Part shown: positions 32,090-41,373 of the stretch, in pieces
Position numbering within the stretch: the stretch's first letter is position 1
Layout: each line of letters starts with the position of its first letter
DNA from: UBA5704 sp036264355
GTDB taxonomy: Bacteria; Acidobacteriota; Thermoanaerobaculia; Multivoradales; UBA5704
Direction: 5' to 3'
NCBI GenBank assembly: GCA_036264355.1
Contig: DATARD010000135.1
Span: forward strand, 3,593-67,592
Length of the DNA: 64,000 nt
The notes under the pieces: model-generated
Seen by the model: only the letters and a program-made list of their open reading frames with translations
The model's database searches: none
Told to the model about the DNA's origin: nothing
Position numbers and translations under genes: made by a program

Positions 32090-35000
32090 ATGCTCAAAGT
32101 CGAACGTCTCGAGATCTCAGGCTTCAAATCCTTCGTCGATCCGGTGACCGTCGAGTTCGCGGGCGGTGTCACCGGCATCGTCGGCCCCAACGGCTGCGGC
32201 AAGAGCAACCTCTCCGAGGCCATGACCTGGGTCCTCGGCGAGCAGAGCGCCAAGACGCTCCGCGGCGGCACCATGGAAGATGTCATCTTCAATGGCTCCG
32301 AGCAGCGCAAGCCGCTGGGGATGGCCGAATGCAACCTCGTCCTGCGCACCGAGACCGGCTTCCCGCACTCGGAAGACGGCCGGATCTCCATCTGCCGCCG
32401 GGTCTTCCGCGGCGGCGAGAGCCAGTACCGGTTGAACGGCAAGCTGGTCCGCCTGAAGGAGATCAAGGACCTGCTGATGGACACCGGCCTGGGCATCCGC
32501 GCCTATTCGGTGATCGAGCAGGGGAAGATCGGCATGATCCTCTCCGGCAAGCCGCAGGAGCGCCGCAAGCTCATCGAGGAGGCGGCCGGCATCACGCGCT
32601 ACAAGGCGCGCAAGAGCATCGCCGAAGTGAAGCTCCAGGAGGCGACCGCCAACCTCCTGCGCATCGACGACGTGGTCTCCGAGGTCGAGCGCGCCCTGCG
32701 CTCCCTGAAGCGGCAGGCCGGCGCCGCGCGCCGCTATCAAGAGAAGGAAGTGGAGTACCGGCAGCTCCTGGAGATGGTCCTCCTCGGCCGCTGGTCCTCG
32801 CTCTTCGCGCGTCTCGCCGACCTCAAGGGGAAGATCGAGGAGGCGAGCACCCGCGAAGCCGGCCTCGCCGCCGACCTGCACCGCGACGAGGCGGCGCTCG
32901 CCGCCGGCCGCGAGCGCCTCGACGAGCTGGCCCGCAAGGTCGCCGAGCGCCACCAGCGGGTGGCCGAGCTGGCCGCCACCATCGAAGGGCGGCAGGAGTT
33001 CCTGAAGGCCAACCGGCAGACCGTGCAGGAGATCGGCGAGCGGGCGGCGCAGGGGCGCGGCCTCGCCGAGCGCCGCGAGCAGGAGATCCAGGGCTACCTC
33101 GACACCCTCGCCCTGCTCGACGAACGGCGGCAGGAGCTCGCCGCCGAGCGCCAGCAGGCGGCCCTCGCCGTCGACCAGGACGATCAGCAGATCGCCGCCG
33201 CCGAGCGCGACCTGCAACAGGTGGCGGCGCGCGTCGACGGGATGCGCGGCGAGCTGCTGCGCGCCGTCGACGAGATCAACGGCCACCGCCAGCGCGCCCA
33301 GCAGGCGCAGATGGAGCTGGAACGCGGCAACTTCCGCCGCCACCATCTCGATCAGGAGTCGGCGCAGAAGACCCACGAGCTGAAGCAGGCCGCCGAAGCC
33401 CTGGAGATGGCGCAGAGCAAGGTGGCGGCCACCGACGAGGCGCTCGACCGCAAGACCGGCGAGCAGGAGAAAGTCGGCACCGCGCTCGAAACCACCATGC
33501 GGCGGGAGGCCGAGGCGACCGAGCGCAAGCGCGGCCTCGAAGACCAGCTCTCCGGCGCCCGCCAGCGCCACCGCATCCTCTCCGAGCTGTCGCGCGCCCA
33601 CGCCCAGCGCCGCGCCGCCCTGGAGAAGGCGCTCGCCGCGGCGGGCATCCCCTCCCCCACCTTCCTCGCCGGGCAGGCGCACGCCCTCGAAGGATGGGAG
33701 CGGAGCCTCGACATCTATCTCGGCGGCCTCGCCGACGCCGTCATCCTCGATCCCGGCCAGAGCGCGCTCGACCTCGCCCGCGGCCTCGCCGGCCGCTCCG
33801 CCGCCGTCGTCATCGAGCGCCGGCCCGGGGACCTCGACACCGTCCACCCCATGGTGGATGACGCGGCGGTCGTCCTCTCCCTCGGCGAGGCGCTCGGCCT
33901 GCCCGAAGAGCTGGCCACCGCGCTGCCACCGGCTTTCCTGGTGCGCACCGCCGAAGACGCCGAGCGCCTCGCCCGCAGCCATCCCGGTTTCGCGTTCCTC
34001 AGCCGCGAAGGGGTCTGGGTGCAGGCCGGCACCTTCCACGTCGAAGGCGAGGTGGCGACCCCGGGCGTCCTGGAGCGCGAAAGCGAGCTGGCGAGCCTCG
34101 CCAGGAGCATCCCGCAGCTCGAGCAGCAGATCCGTGAGGTCACCGCCGACCTCGAACGGCTGGTCGCCGAGCGCGCCGCCCTCGCCAAGGAGTCGAACCG
34201 CCTCCAGGGCGAGATCGGCCAGCTCCGCCAGGAGCTCGCCGTCGGCCGCGCCCGCCAGGAAGACCTCGCCGCCCGCCACCGCCGCCTCACCGCCGAACGC
34301 GACACGCTGGCCGGCGAGCAGGAAGCCATCGCCCGCGAATTGCAGCGCGTCGACGAGCGGCGGCGGCAGATCCAGGAAGAGCTGGCCGCCGCCGAAGAGC
34401 GCAACGCCGCCCTCCAGGAAGGCTTCGACCGCGCCCAGGCCGAGCTCGAAGCCGCCAAGACCGAGCGCGAAGCCCTGCGCACCGCGAGCGCCGGCCGCCG
34501 CGGCCGCCTCGCCCTCCTCGACGAGCGCCTGGAATCGCACGACCGCGAGCAGAACCGCGTGCGCGGCGAGATCGAGCGCGGCCACAAGCAGGTCGCCCTG
34601 TGGCGCGAGGACGCCGACAAGCTGGCCGTCCGCCGCACCGAGCTCGAAGCCGCCATCGGCAAGGCCGAGCACGATCTGCAACACGCCCTGGAGCACCGCG
34701 CCACCGCCGAGGAAGGCGTGCTCGGCGAGCAGGACCGGCTCGACCGGCTGCGCGACGAGGTCCGCGCCCTCGAAGAGCGGATCGCCGGCAGCCGCGAAGG
34801 CCGCGACAGCGTGCGCACCGAGATCGAAGAGCACCGCGTCGCCCACGCCGGCCTGCGCCAGGACCGCGAGCACCTCGCCCTCACCTTCCAGGAGCACTTC
34901 GAGAAGACCCTCCCTGAAGCGCCGGACGAGCCACTCGACGACCTCGCCGAGCAGGAGGCCGAGCTGGCGCGCTGCAAGGCCGCCCTGGAGCGCCTCGGAC

Positions 35001-35623
35001 CGGTCAACGTCCTCGCCGTCCAGGAGCACGACGAGCAGGAGGAGCGCTTCAAGTTCCTCACCGAGCAGCGCGCCGACGTCGCCAACTCGGTGGACAGCCT
35101 GCGCAAGACCATCAAGGAGATCAACGAGGCCTCCGCCGAGCGTTTCAACGAGACCTTCCGCGAGGTCAACAAAGCCTTCGGCGAGACCTTCGCCCGCCTC
35201 TTCCGCGGCGGCGAAGCCGAGATGCGCCTCCTCGACGAGACCGATCCCCTGGAAAGCGGCATCGAAATCCTCGCCCGTCCCCCGGGCAAGCGGCTGCAGA
35301 ACCTGATGCTCATGTCGGGCGGCGAAAAGGCGTTGACCGCCATCGCCCTCCTCTTCGCCCTCTTCCGCAGCAAGCCATCGCCCTTCTGCATCCTCGACGA
35401 GGTCGACGCGCCGCTCGACGACGTCAACACCACCCGCTTCGTGGACGTCCTGCGCGAGATGTCGTCGAACACCCAGTTCATCGTCATCACCCACAACAAG
35501 CTCACCATGGAAGTCGCCGGCACCCTCTACGGCGTCACCATGGAAGAGAAGGGCGTCTCGAAGCTGGTCTCGGTGGAGATGGAAGAGGTCCAACCCGAAG
35601 AGAGGCGGCGGGCGACGGCGTAG
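32090..35623 (+). CDS. smc: Chromosome segregation ATPase SMC
   Basis: 1177 residues, the usual SMC length. The N-terminal head has GFKSF and Walker A GPNGCGKSN (about 32-40). A long coiled coil follows, then a hinge around 505-640 (ILDPGQSALDLARG and neighbouring non-coiled sequence) and a second coiled coil. The C-terminal head holds the signature LMSGGEKAL (near 1075) and Walker B FCILDEVDAPLDD. The protein dimerises through the hinge and, with ScpA/ScpB, compacts and helps separate the chromosome. The ATG at 32090 is preceded by ACGGAGG. No scpA or scpB is nearby. The TAG stop shows that TAG terminates translation in this genome. Confidence 0.97.
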   Translation: MLKVERLEISGFKSFVDPVTVEFAGGVTGIVGPNGCGKSNLSEAMTWVLGEQSAKTLRGGTMEDVIFNGSEQRKPLGMAECNLVLRTETGFPHSEDGRISICRRVFRGGESQYRLNGKLVRLKEIKDLLMDTGLGIRAYSVIEQGKIGMILSGKPQERRKLIEEAAGITRYKARKSIAEVKLQEATANLLRIDDVVSEVERALRSLKRQAGAARRYQEKEVEYRQLLEMVLLGRWSSLFARLADLKGKIEEASTREAGLAADLHRDEAALAAGRERLDELARKVAERHQRVAELAATIEGRQEFLKANRQTVQEIGERAAQGRGLAERREQEIQGYLDTLALLDERRQELAAERQQAALAVDQDDQQIAAAERDLQQVAARVDGMRGELLRAVDEINGHRQRAQQAQMELERGNFRRHHLDQESAQKTHELKQAAEALEMAQSKVAATDEALDRKTGEQEKVGTALETTMRREAEATERKRGLEDQLSGARQRHRILSELSRAHAQRRAALEKALAAAGIPSPTFLAGQAHALEGWERSLDIYLGGLADAVILDPGQSALDLARGLAGRSAAVVIERRPGDLDTVHPMVDDAAVVLSLGEALGLPEELATALPPAFLVRTAEDAERLARSHPGFAFLSREGVWVQAGTFHVEGEVATPGVLERESELASLARSIPQLEQQIREVTADLERLVAERAALAKESNRLQGEIGQLRQELAVGRARQEDLAARHRRLTAERDTLAGEQEAIARELQRVDERRRQIQEELAAAEERNAALQEGFDRAQAELEAAKTEREALRTASAGRRGRLALLDERLESHDREQNRVRGEIERGHKQVALWREDADKLAVRRTELEAAIGKAEHDLQHALEHRATAEEGVLGEQDRLDRLRDEVRALEERIAGSREGRDSVRTEIEEHRVAHAGLRQDREHLALTFQEHFEKTLPEAPDEPLDDLAEQEAELARCKAALERLGPVNVLAVQEHDEQEERFKFLTEQRADVANSVDSLRKTIKEINEASAERFNETFREVNKAFGETFARLFRGGEAEMRLLDETDPLESGIEILARPPGKRLQNLMLMSGGEKALTAIALLFALFRSKPSPFCILDEVDAPLDDVNTTRFVDVLREMSSNTQFIVITHNKLTMEVAGTLYGVTMEEKGVSKLVSVEMEEVQPEERRRATA

Positions 35624-35721
35624 GACCGGCCCACAAAGAAATCAAAAAGACCTCCCCATCCGGCCTCCGAAGAGTTAGACTTAAGGGGTAGAAGCTTTTA
35701 GTGGCTTCAGGAGGACGCGCA

Positions 35722-36978
35722 ATGAAATCGCAGACGCTCCAAGGATGGGTAGCCGCCTCGCTGGCCCTTCTCGCACTGCCGGCATTCGGTGCGGTCGCGC
35801 CGCAGGGACACGAGCTTCAGGTCAACAGCCGGACCGACTTCCGGCAGCAGAACCCAGTCGCGGAGTTCGCTCCCGGTGGGCGCGCTCTGGTGGCTTGGGA
35901 GAACGACCAGAAGGGCCTGCGCGGCCAGTTTATGAATGCGGACGGAACTCCGTCCGGCGCCGAGCTGACCCTCGCGGCCAACGATCCGTGGTCCGGCGGC
36001 TCGGAAGAGCAGAAGCTGGGGACCCGCCGCGAGCCCTCCCTGGCGTTCCTGGCGGGCGGTGGATTCCTCCTCGCCTGGACCGAAGGGCTGGAAGACGTGC
36101 AGAGCTCGCCGTTCATCGAGACCCGCACCGTCCTCAGTCAGAACGTCTTCCTGCAGCGCTTCGACGCCAACGGCAATCCGGCTGGTACGCGCCTGCGCGT
36201 CAACAGCGCGACCGCCGCCTTCCAGCATTCGCCACAACTGATCCCGCGCGGCAAGGGCGACCTGCTGGTCACCTGGCAGAGCGATGACGGCGGCATCTTC
36301 GTCCGCACCGTGAGCGCCACCGGCGCCCTCACCGGCAACCAGATCCGGATCAACGACGCCACCGCCGGCGCCCACCCCGTCGGCGCTGCGAGCGCTCTGG
36401 GCACCGAGCTCGTCGCCTGGGAGGCCTCGGACGGCACCGACGTCGGAATCTTCGCCCGCATCGTCGACCCTGCCGGCCAGGGGATCGGTCCTGTCTTCCG
36501 CGTCAACTCCACCACCAAGGGGCGCCAGCGCCGGCCGGCTGTCGCCTCCGCCACGGACGGCAGCTACCTGGTGGCCTGGCAGGGCGACCTCACCGACGGC
36601 AGGCAGTCTCGCATCTTCGCCCAGGCCGTGGGCTCCCGCGGCGGCCTGGTCGGTCCGCAGCTCACCCTCGCCAAGGGGGTTGGCTATGATGTCGCCCAGA
36701 TCGCACCCGCTCTGGCCCCCACTCCGGGCGGCCACTACCTGCTGAGCTGGCTCGGCTGGCCCTCCGACGGCTCCCCGGCGTTCGGGATGGCAGCGGTGGA
36801 GATCGACGTCCTCGGGAACATGGTCGGAGCCCCGGCCTGGATCACCGAGCACCGCGTCCAGAACAACTTTCGCCGGACCTCGATCGGCGCCAATGGCACC
36901 GGAAGCTACCTGCTCTCCTGGGAGAGCTACGCGAACGGCGCCCAGGTCATCGACGCCCGCCGCCTCGGCGCCAACTGA
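35722..36978 (+). CDS. Secreted repeat protein, beta-propeller-like
   Basis: 418 residues from the ATG at 35722, which has a strong GGAGG about 10 bp upstream. The N-terminus is a signal peptide (Lys, then VAASLALLALPAFGA). The mature protein consists of about 50-residue repeats with LVAWE, LLAWTEG, LLVTWQSDDGG, LVAWEASDG, LVAWQGD and LLSWESY strands, each paired with a RVNS or QVNS strand. This pattern is common in secreted acidobacterial proteins and suggests a beta-propeller or beta-helical fold. No enzyme motif is seen and the function is unknown. It follows smc by about 100 bp but has its own Shine-Dalgarno. Confidence 0.8.
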   Translation: MKSQTLQGWVAASLALLALPAFGAVAPQGHELQVNSRTDFRQQNPVAEFAPGGRALVAWENDQKGLRGQFMNADGTPSGAELTLAANDPWSGGSEEQKLGTRREPSLAFLAGGGFLLAWTEGLEDVQSSPFIETRTVLSQNVFLQRFDANGNPAGTRLRVNSATAAFQHSPQLIPRGKGDLLVTWQSDDGGIFVRTVSATGALTGNQIRINDATAGAHPVGAASALGTELVAWEASDGTDVGIFARIVDPAGQGIGPVFRVNSTTKGRQRRPAVASATDGSYLVAWQGDLTDGRQSRIFAQAVGSRGGLVGPQLTLAKGVGYDVAQIAPALAPTPGGHYLLSWLGWPSDGSPAFGMAAVEIDVLGNMVGAPAWITEHRVQNNFRRTSIGANGTGSYLLSWESYANGAQVIDARRLGAN

Positions 36979-37033
36979 CCCCTCCGCTCGCCGGGCTGCT
37001 GCGGACCTGCGGCCCGGCGAGTATGATCTCCAC

Positions 37034-37552
37034 ATGCCATCCCGCTGGACCGACCGCACCTTCCGGTTCGACATGCCGGAGCATCTCTTCCCCACCGTCA
37101 TCGAGCGCCTCCGCGGCACGCCCGCCCGCATTGAGGACAAAGTCCGGGACCTGCCCGCCGCCCTCCTCACCCACCGCGACGGCGACGCCTGGTCGATCCA
37201 GGAGCACATCGGGCACCTGCTGGACCTCGACGAGATCCACAGCGCCCGCCTGGACGACTTCCTGGCCGGAGCCGAAGTCCTGCGCGCCGCCGACATCACC
37301 AACCGGAAGACCTGGGAAGCGCACTACAACAACCATCCTCTCACTGACCTCCTGGCCAGCTTCCGCCGCGAGCGCAACCGCTTCGTCGCCCGGCTCGACG
37401 CCTGGGACCCGGACCTGCTCGCCATCACCGCCCGCCATCCGCGCCTGCACCAACCCATGCGGGTAATCGACATGGCCCTCTTCACCGCCGAGCACGACGA
37501 CCACCACCTGGCCCGGATGACCGAGATCGCCCGGAAGCTGAGTCAAGGCTGA
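37034..37552 (+). CDS. DinB/YfiT-like four-helix metal-binding protein
   Basis: 172 residues. WSIQEHIGHLLDLDEIH and FTAEHDDHHLARM are the two His-bearing helices that typically hold a divalent metal in the DinB/YfiT superfamily (bacillithiol or mycothiol transferases and relatives). Total length and helix content fit. The ATG at 37034 lies 56 bp after the preceding gene. The substrate thiol is unknown, so the role in detoxification is inferred from the superfamily only. Confidence 0.85.
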   Translation: MPSRWTDRTFRFDMPEHLFPTVIERLRGTPARIEDKVRDLPAALLTHRDGDAWSIQEHIGHLLDLDEIHSARLDDFLAGAEVLRAADITNRKTWEAHYNNHPLTDLLASFRRERNRFVARLDAWDPDLLAITARHPRLHQPMRVIDMALFTAEHDDHHLARMTEIARKLSQG

Positions 37553-37578
37553 GCCGTGAGCAGGGCCTGAGATTTCCA

Positions 37579-37608
37579 TTGCGCGGTCAGGGGTCTGTAC
37601 CCTACAAT
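37579..37608 (+). promoter_or_regulatory. Sigma-70-like promoter for tRNA-Thr
   Basis: TTGCGC (37579-37584) and TACAAT (37603-37608) are 18 bp apart and lie about 40 bp before the tRNA. Confidence 0.6.
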
Positions 37609-37646
37609 ACGCGTCGCTTCGGGGAAGTCCTTTCCCCGTCCGCCAA

Positions 37647-37721
37647 GCCGACGTAGCTCAGCGGTAGAGCAGCTGATTCGTAATCAGCAGGTCCCCGGTT
37701 CAAATCCGGGCGTCGGCTCCA
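37647..37721 (+). tRNA. tRNA-Thr(CGT)
   Basis: The acceptor stem GCCGACG pairs with CGTCGGC. D arm GCTC/GAGC, anticodon stem GCTGA/TCAGC with loop TTCGTAA (anticodon CGT, reading ACG), and T arm CCCGG TTCAAAT CCGGG. The 3' CCA is encoded. It borders the mobile-element-like region on its 3' side, a common integration site type. Confidence 0.95.
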
Positions 37722-37903
37722 GCCGTAAATTCCTCAAACTAAACAAGTTGCGACTTTGCCGACCGCTCATCGCGGCCCGGTAGTTTCCGGTAGCGCGTCA
37801 AGTCCGTGTCAAGTGTTGCGTTGCTGTCGCCCTTCGCCAGGGGCGGCGCTCGCCGTCGTTCGAGCCGATCGTCCGGGTGTGCCGGATGGCCGGAAAGCAA
37901 AAC

Positions 37904-37937
37904 GGGCTCGGCAGGAGCGCCAACTCCTACCGAGCCC
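37904..37937. terminator. Strong 14-bp hairpin before the element's first gene
   Basis: GGGCTCGGCAGGAG pairs with CTCCTACCGAGCCC (one mismatch) around a six-base loop. It lies between the tRNA and the gene at 37964 and could be a terminator or attenuator, although the T run is weak. The rest of 37722-37963 shows no gene. Confidence 0.5.
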
Positions 37938-37963
37938 TTCCCCAGCAAGGGAGTCAGATTCCC

Positions 37964-38767
37964 ATGCCAGAGCTCTATCCCATCCCACCACCCCCATCCC
38001 CCGACCAGGAGGCCCTCCGGGAGCTATGCGCCCGCTGGGCCTCTTCCTTGGTCCCGACATTAGACCCCGACGCCCTCGCTTTTGTTGAGGACGTCCGCCA
38101 ACGGATCGACTCGATCCGCGAGCGCGGCCTGGTCCTCTGGAAGCAACTCGAAGCCCTGGAGGTCGAGTGGCAGAAGGTGGCCGAGGACTGCGAGGTCGCC
38201 GCCGGCTGCACGGCGAGCGAGGCCGATTACGAGGTCGCCCATCGTCACCCGCTACACCACCTCGCGTACTGCGTCGGTCCTTGGGTCTCCCTGGGGGCGA
38301 CCGGCGTACCGGTCGATGATCGGGATCGCTCTGGCCAGCCAAGCCGTGGCCTCTGGTGGTCAGAGGGCCTCGAACAAGATCTTCAGGACGCCCTGAGCAA
38401 GCCGACAGCCGCGACGGTCGAGAGGCTCCAGGAGCGACTCATGGACACCGCGACGCGGCGAGATTTCCCGGAGTGGCTGTCGGGCTTGGGTCTGGTCCTC
38501 GATTGGCCGGCGCAGAGACTCGCGGCCAATGCCTACATCATGGGTAAACGGCTACGAGCCGTCAAACCAGCATTTCAAGAGGCTGCGGATCTTAAGGTCT
38601 TCGACTACACGCACGTCATCGTCCTGGAGTTGCTGACCCTGGTAGACGAGCCCCACGAAATCGCTGAGGCCGCCCACCAGCTCCTCGACGTCGAAGGCTT
38701 CCCCCCTGAGGCCCGCGCTCACTACGCGGCCATCTTCTTCCCTGGAGAGGAGGACGCCCGTGCCTGA
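37964..38767 (+). CDS. Hypothetical element protein, 267 aa
   Basis: Starts at the ATG of MPELYPIPPPPSP, preceded by AAGGGAG. It is mostly helical and acidic, with no membrane segment or signal peptide. Residues such as LWKQLEALEVEWQKVAEDC suggest a coiled-coil segment. I recognise no domain. It overlaps the next gene by 8 bp, so it belongs to the same transcript as the AlpA-like regulator. It is the first gene after the tRNA, where an integrase would be expected, but it has none of the tyrosine recombinase residues (R..HxxR..Y). Confidence 0.7.
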   Translation: MPELYPIPPPPSPDQEALRELCARWASSLVPTLDPDALAFVEDVRQRIDSIRERGLVLWKQLEALEVEWQKVAEDCEVAAGCTASEADYEVAHRHPLHHLAYCVGPWVSLGATGVPVDDRDRSGQPSRGLWWSEGLEQDLQDALSKPTAATVERLQERLMDTATRRDFPEWLSGLGLVLDWPAQRLAANAYIMGKRLRAVKPAFQEAADLKVFDYTHVIVLELLTLVDEPHEIAEAAHQLLDVEGFPPEARAHYAAIFFPGEEDARA

Positions 38768-39015
38768 GTTTGGCCCGGACACGGTGCGTGGCATCCCCCG
38801 GTATCTCAGCCGGCGGGAGGTGCTCGAAATCCTCGGCATCTCGGAGAGCAGCTTGAAGCGAGCCGTCCGCGGCGGGTATGTGCCCCGGCCGGTCACTCTC
38901 GGGAGCGGCCGGGTCGGCTGGCGGACGGATCCGGCGCTGGCAGGACGAGCTCGAAGAGCAGTACACCGACAAACCCGCCCGCCGCCGCGGGCAGAAAGGA
39001 CGTCGCCATGTCTGA
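38760..39015 (+). pseudogene. AlpA-like HTH regulator, frameshifted
   Basis: From the GTG at 38760 with GGAGAGGAGG upstream. The helix-turn-helix RYLSRREVLEILGISESSLK followed by GSGRVGW matches AlpA/excisionase-type winged-helix regulators. After VGWRT the frame loses sense, while another frame continues IRRWQDELEEQYTDKPARRR and stops at 39015, overlapping the next start. One indel near 38935 therefore separates the DNA-binding part from its expected C-terminus. Confidence 0.65.
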
Positions 39016-39468
39016 AGTTCAAGCTGAAACTGGAGCCCGAGCGGCTGTCGAAGTCTGTTGGTCTCTCCAGGTGCGTTTCGTCGGCTCGGCCGCCGAGAAC
39101 GATCTTCCGGAGGGTCGGTTCAACGCAGGCGGATACACGCTCGGCTTCCGGACTACGACCTCCCGCGGCACGATCGGCCAAACTCAGTTAGGCGCCGCTC
39201 CTGCCGGCGCCTGGGCCTGTGGACGCTCCCTGGTCGCTTCTGCGCCTCCCGAGACGGTGCGCCACCGACAGGCACGAGTGATCGCCGAGCCGGTCGGACC
39301 TGCTGCCGGTGCGGAGCACGTCGCCTTGAAGTTGGCTACGTGCTCGCTCCGACTGGCAGCCAGCTTCCCGATGGCTCCTATCGGCTGGGCGGCCGATCGG
39401 CCGGCGTGGTCACCTGCGTGCTGCGCTTCTGGTCTTCCAAGCTGCCCAGCTCGCCGGAGGTCTCGTGA
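39008..39468 (+). pseudogene. Hypothetical element gene, probably frameshifted
   Basis: Begins MSEVQAETGARAAVEVCW (ATG overlapping the previous stop) and looks protein-like through RGTIGQTQLGAAPAG. A plausible ending, VGYVLAPTGSQLPDGSYRLG to SPEVS, is in another frame and stops at 39468. Without a shift, the first frame runs to 39706 through repeat-rich DNA. I recognise no family. Confidence 0.4.
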
Positions 39469-39479
39469 GGCTCTGCCTG

Positions 39480-39890
39480 CTTCGCGAAGTGGTGCCCAAG
39501 TACTTGGCAAGTACTTGGGCCACTTGGGCAAGTCTTCGCGAAGGCTTGCCCAAGCCTTCGCAGCCCCTGCTGAGGGGGTGGCCCCCCCTGCCGCCCCCCT
39601 GCGAGGGGCTCGGGCACCCCCTCAGCACCCCTGCGAGGGCCTGCCGAGCTGGAAGGCAGCCCATGGGGAGCCGGCTCGAAGCTGGGTCGAGCCGGCTCCC
39701 TGGTAGCTCAAGCTGGCTGCTGAGCTGGCTCGAAGTCGGCTTGAGCCAGCTCACGAGCTGGCTGCATCCAGCTCCGAGGGGGGCTGCGTTGGAGCTGCGC
39801 AGGGGACTCACGCAGGCTGCGCAGGGCCTGCGTCGCAGTGCACCCGCATGCGCACGCACCTGCGTCGCAGCTTGCGCAGGTCTCAGGGCA
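39480..39890. repeat. Chain of inverted repeats, noncoding
   Basis: Consecutive hairpins: CCCAAGTACTT/AAGTACTTGGG (39495-39519), GAAGGCTTG/CAAGCCTTC (39540-39559), and a 14-bp arm GGGAGCCGGCTCGA with its complement (39666-39700). Then GAGCTGGCTC/GAGCCAGCTC and a run of TGCGCAGG and TGCGTCGCAG motifs to 39880. I see no gene here. Confidence 0.75.
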
Positions 39891-40328
39891 ACAGGCGTAG
39901 CGGGACGCCGATCACCTTCAGGAACTGAACCCACAACTCGGCGCGGCGCTCGCCCTGAGCCTGGACGAGCCCGCGGCCGGCGAGCCAGTCCTCGAAGCGA
40001 GGATAGAGCTGTCCCTCGCGGGCTCGCTTCTGATCGTGGCAGGGGCCGCACATCCCCTGCCCGTTCTCTTCGCTCCAGGCCCCGCCTTGGACGACGGGGA
40101 CGGCGTGGTCCGCCACCGTGGACGCAGCCAGGCTGCACGCGCAGCAGATCGGATCGCGCGCCCAAGATGCGGGCTCGCCGTCGCTCGTGTGCAGCTCCGT
40201 ACCCCCCTGGACTGCCGCGAGCCGCGCCGGTCGTCAACCTGGCGTTGACGGACCTGGTTGCAGGTCATGCAGCGGCCCGAGACCAGTTTGCGGCATGAGG
40301 GACACAGGCGAAGCGCGCGCTCTGGCAT
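39883..40328 (-). pseudogene. HNH endonuclease, two frameshifts
   Basis: The ATG at 40328 begins MPERALRLCPSCRKLVSGRC, a zinc-ribbon start. The frame changes at a six-base G run near 40202-40207, giving YGAAHERRRARIL, and again near 40160-40172, giving ARDPICCACSLAASTVADHA, then GQGMCGPCHDQKRAREG to the stop at 39883. The pieces together form an HNH nuclease (CxxC, DHAVPV, CxxCH) of the kind found in phage genomes. Removing one G at each site restores a single frame. It is transcribed away from the rest of the element. Confidence 0.75.
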
Positions 40329-40382
40329 GTCGCAAGTCTACCTTCGTGGACGCGGCGCTGGGTTGCCTGTCAACGGGGCGTT

Positions 40383-40664
40383 GTCTGCCACAGGAAGACA
40401 GAGGGCCACATTTTGTGGATTAAAACCACGATAATTCGGAGGATGTTCAAACCTTTTCAATGCGTCCGCTGCCATCGTACTGTCCGCGTGTTGCGGACAA
40501 TCTCCTGGGGAAGATGTACGACAGCAGCGAACACAGCCCTGGAGGCGGTTTGTCTTCTACAGGAAGACGAGCAGTCAACCACAGGTTGACGACGGTCAAC
40601 CAGAGGTTTCCTCAAATTTGGTGAGGACAATCCGGCCGGCCGGAACGATCAACCGGCCGGCCGG
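40383..40664. promoter_or_regulatory. Palindrome-rich divergent control region
   Basis: Between the HNH gene (leftward) and the rightward operon lie at least five palindromes: CCACA/TGTGG (40406-40418), TGTCCGC/GCGGACA (40481-40499), GTCTTC/GAAGAC (40552-40568), GTCAACC/GGTTGAC (40574-40590) and two CCGGCCGGCCGG blocks (40632-40643 and 40653-40664). They look like operators or replication-control sites. There is no gene in 40329-40734. Confidence 0.6.
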
Positions 40665-40734
40665 AAATTTCTCTTGCAATCCCGGGAAAGTTGTGCAACT
40701 GTCGATTAAGGCAGAGGAAAGGAGCAGCCAGAAA

Positions 40735-40972
40735 ATGACCCTCAGTTTCACCACCAACGCCAGTAGTGGATCAGTCCCAAGTGCGGACGATGACCCGATC
40801 TGCACACCTAGGGAAGCCGAGAGGATTCTCAGGATCAAGCATCAGATCTTTAGCGATTTGGAGGTGTCGCAATATCAAGTTGCGTTACTTGAAGGTTGGA
40901 TCTCGTGTCTTCTATCGGCTCAGTGAGCTTCAAAGGTTCCTCTGGGAGTGCGAGACCGGACCCGCGGCCTAA
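40735..40972 (+). pseudogene. Small excisionase-like HTH gene, frameshifted
   Basis: The ATG at 40735 follows AAGGAG. Frame one gives ICTPREAERILRIKHQIFSD; a different frame gives IKLRYLKVGSRVFYRLSELQ to the stop at 40972. Together they read as a short winged-helix protein of the excisionase/AlpA class. One indel near 40860 separates them. Confidence 0.6.
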
Positions 40973-40990
40973 AGGTACTGGAGGATTCCG

Positions 40991-41371
40991 GTGATACAGC
41001 CCACTCTCTGGACTCACGAGAAGTTCTTGTGCTTGGCCGCGACGCTCGAAGCCGTCGAAAGGCCGGGCAAGCTCAAGGTCAGCGGCAAGGTGATGGCCGT
41101 CGGGCATCTCGGCCTCCTTTGGGAGGCCGCGTACAAGAGGGCGCTCTGGCAAACGCCCTACGCGAGAGGCAATCCGAGGTTCAATACCCAGGCGGAGGTC
41201 GAGGAAGCGGCTGAATGGGACGGCGCTCCCGGCGACCTCCTGAAGGCTCTGCTATCGGCAGGTGGTCCTGGGTGTCATGGCTTCATCGACGCGGTCGAAA
41301 CCGACACCGGCACGGTCTTCGAAGTCCATGACTTCTGGGATCACGCGCTGGCCGAGGATGAGGTCTTCTAG
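40991..41371 (+). CDS. Hypothetical phage-type protein, 126 aa
   Basis: GTG start at 40991 with GGAGGA directly upstream. The sequence MIQPTLWTHEKFLCLAATLE followed by GHLGLLWEAAYKRA resembles small proteins encoded just before phage replication initiators (WTH.KF.RL....G and G.L..LW). No catalytic motif is visible. It is followed 2 bp later by the DUF1376-like gene, so the two are co-translated and probably part of the replication module. Confidence 0.7.
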   Translation: MIQPTLWTHEKFLCLAATLEAVERPGKLKVSGKVMAVGHLGLLWEAAYKRALWQTPYARGNPRFNTQAEVEEAAEWDGAPGDLLKALLSAGGPGCHGFIDAVETDTGTVFEVHDFWDHALAEDEVF

Positions 41372-41373
41372 GG

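Noticed and set aside
32117..35593. An 1158-codon minus-strand frame opposite smc
   Set aside because: Codon-aligned shadow of a well-defined SMC gene.
39008..39706. A continuous 232-residue protein
   Set aside because: The last third runs through hairpin-rich low-complexity DNA, while a more protein-like ending lies in another frame and stops at 39468.
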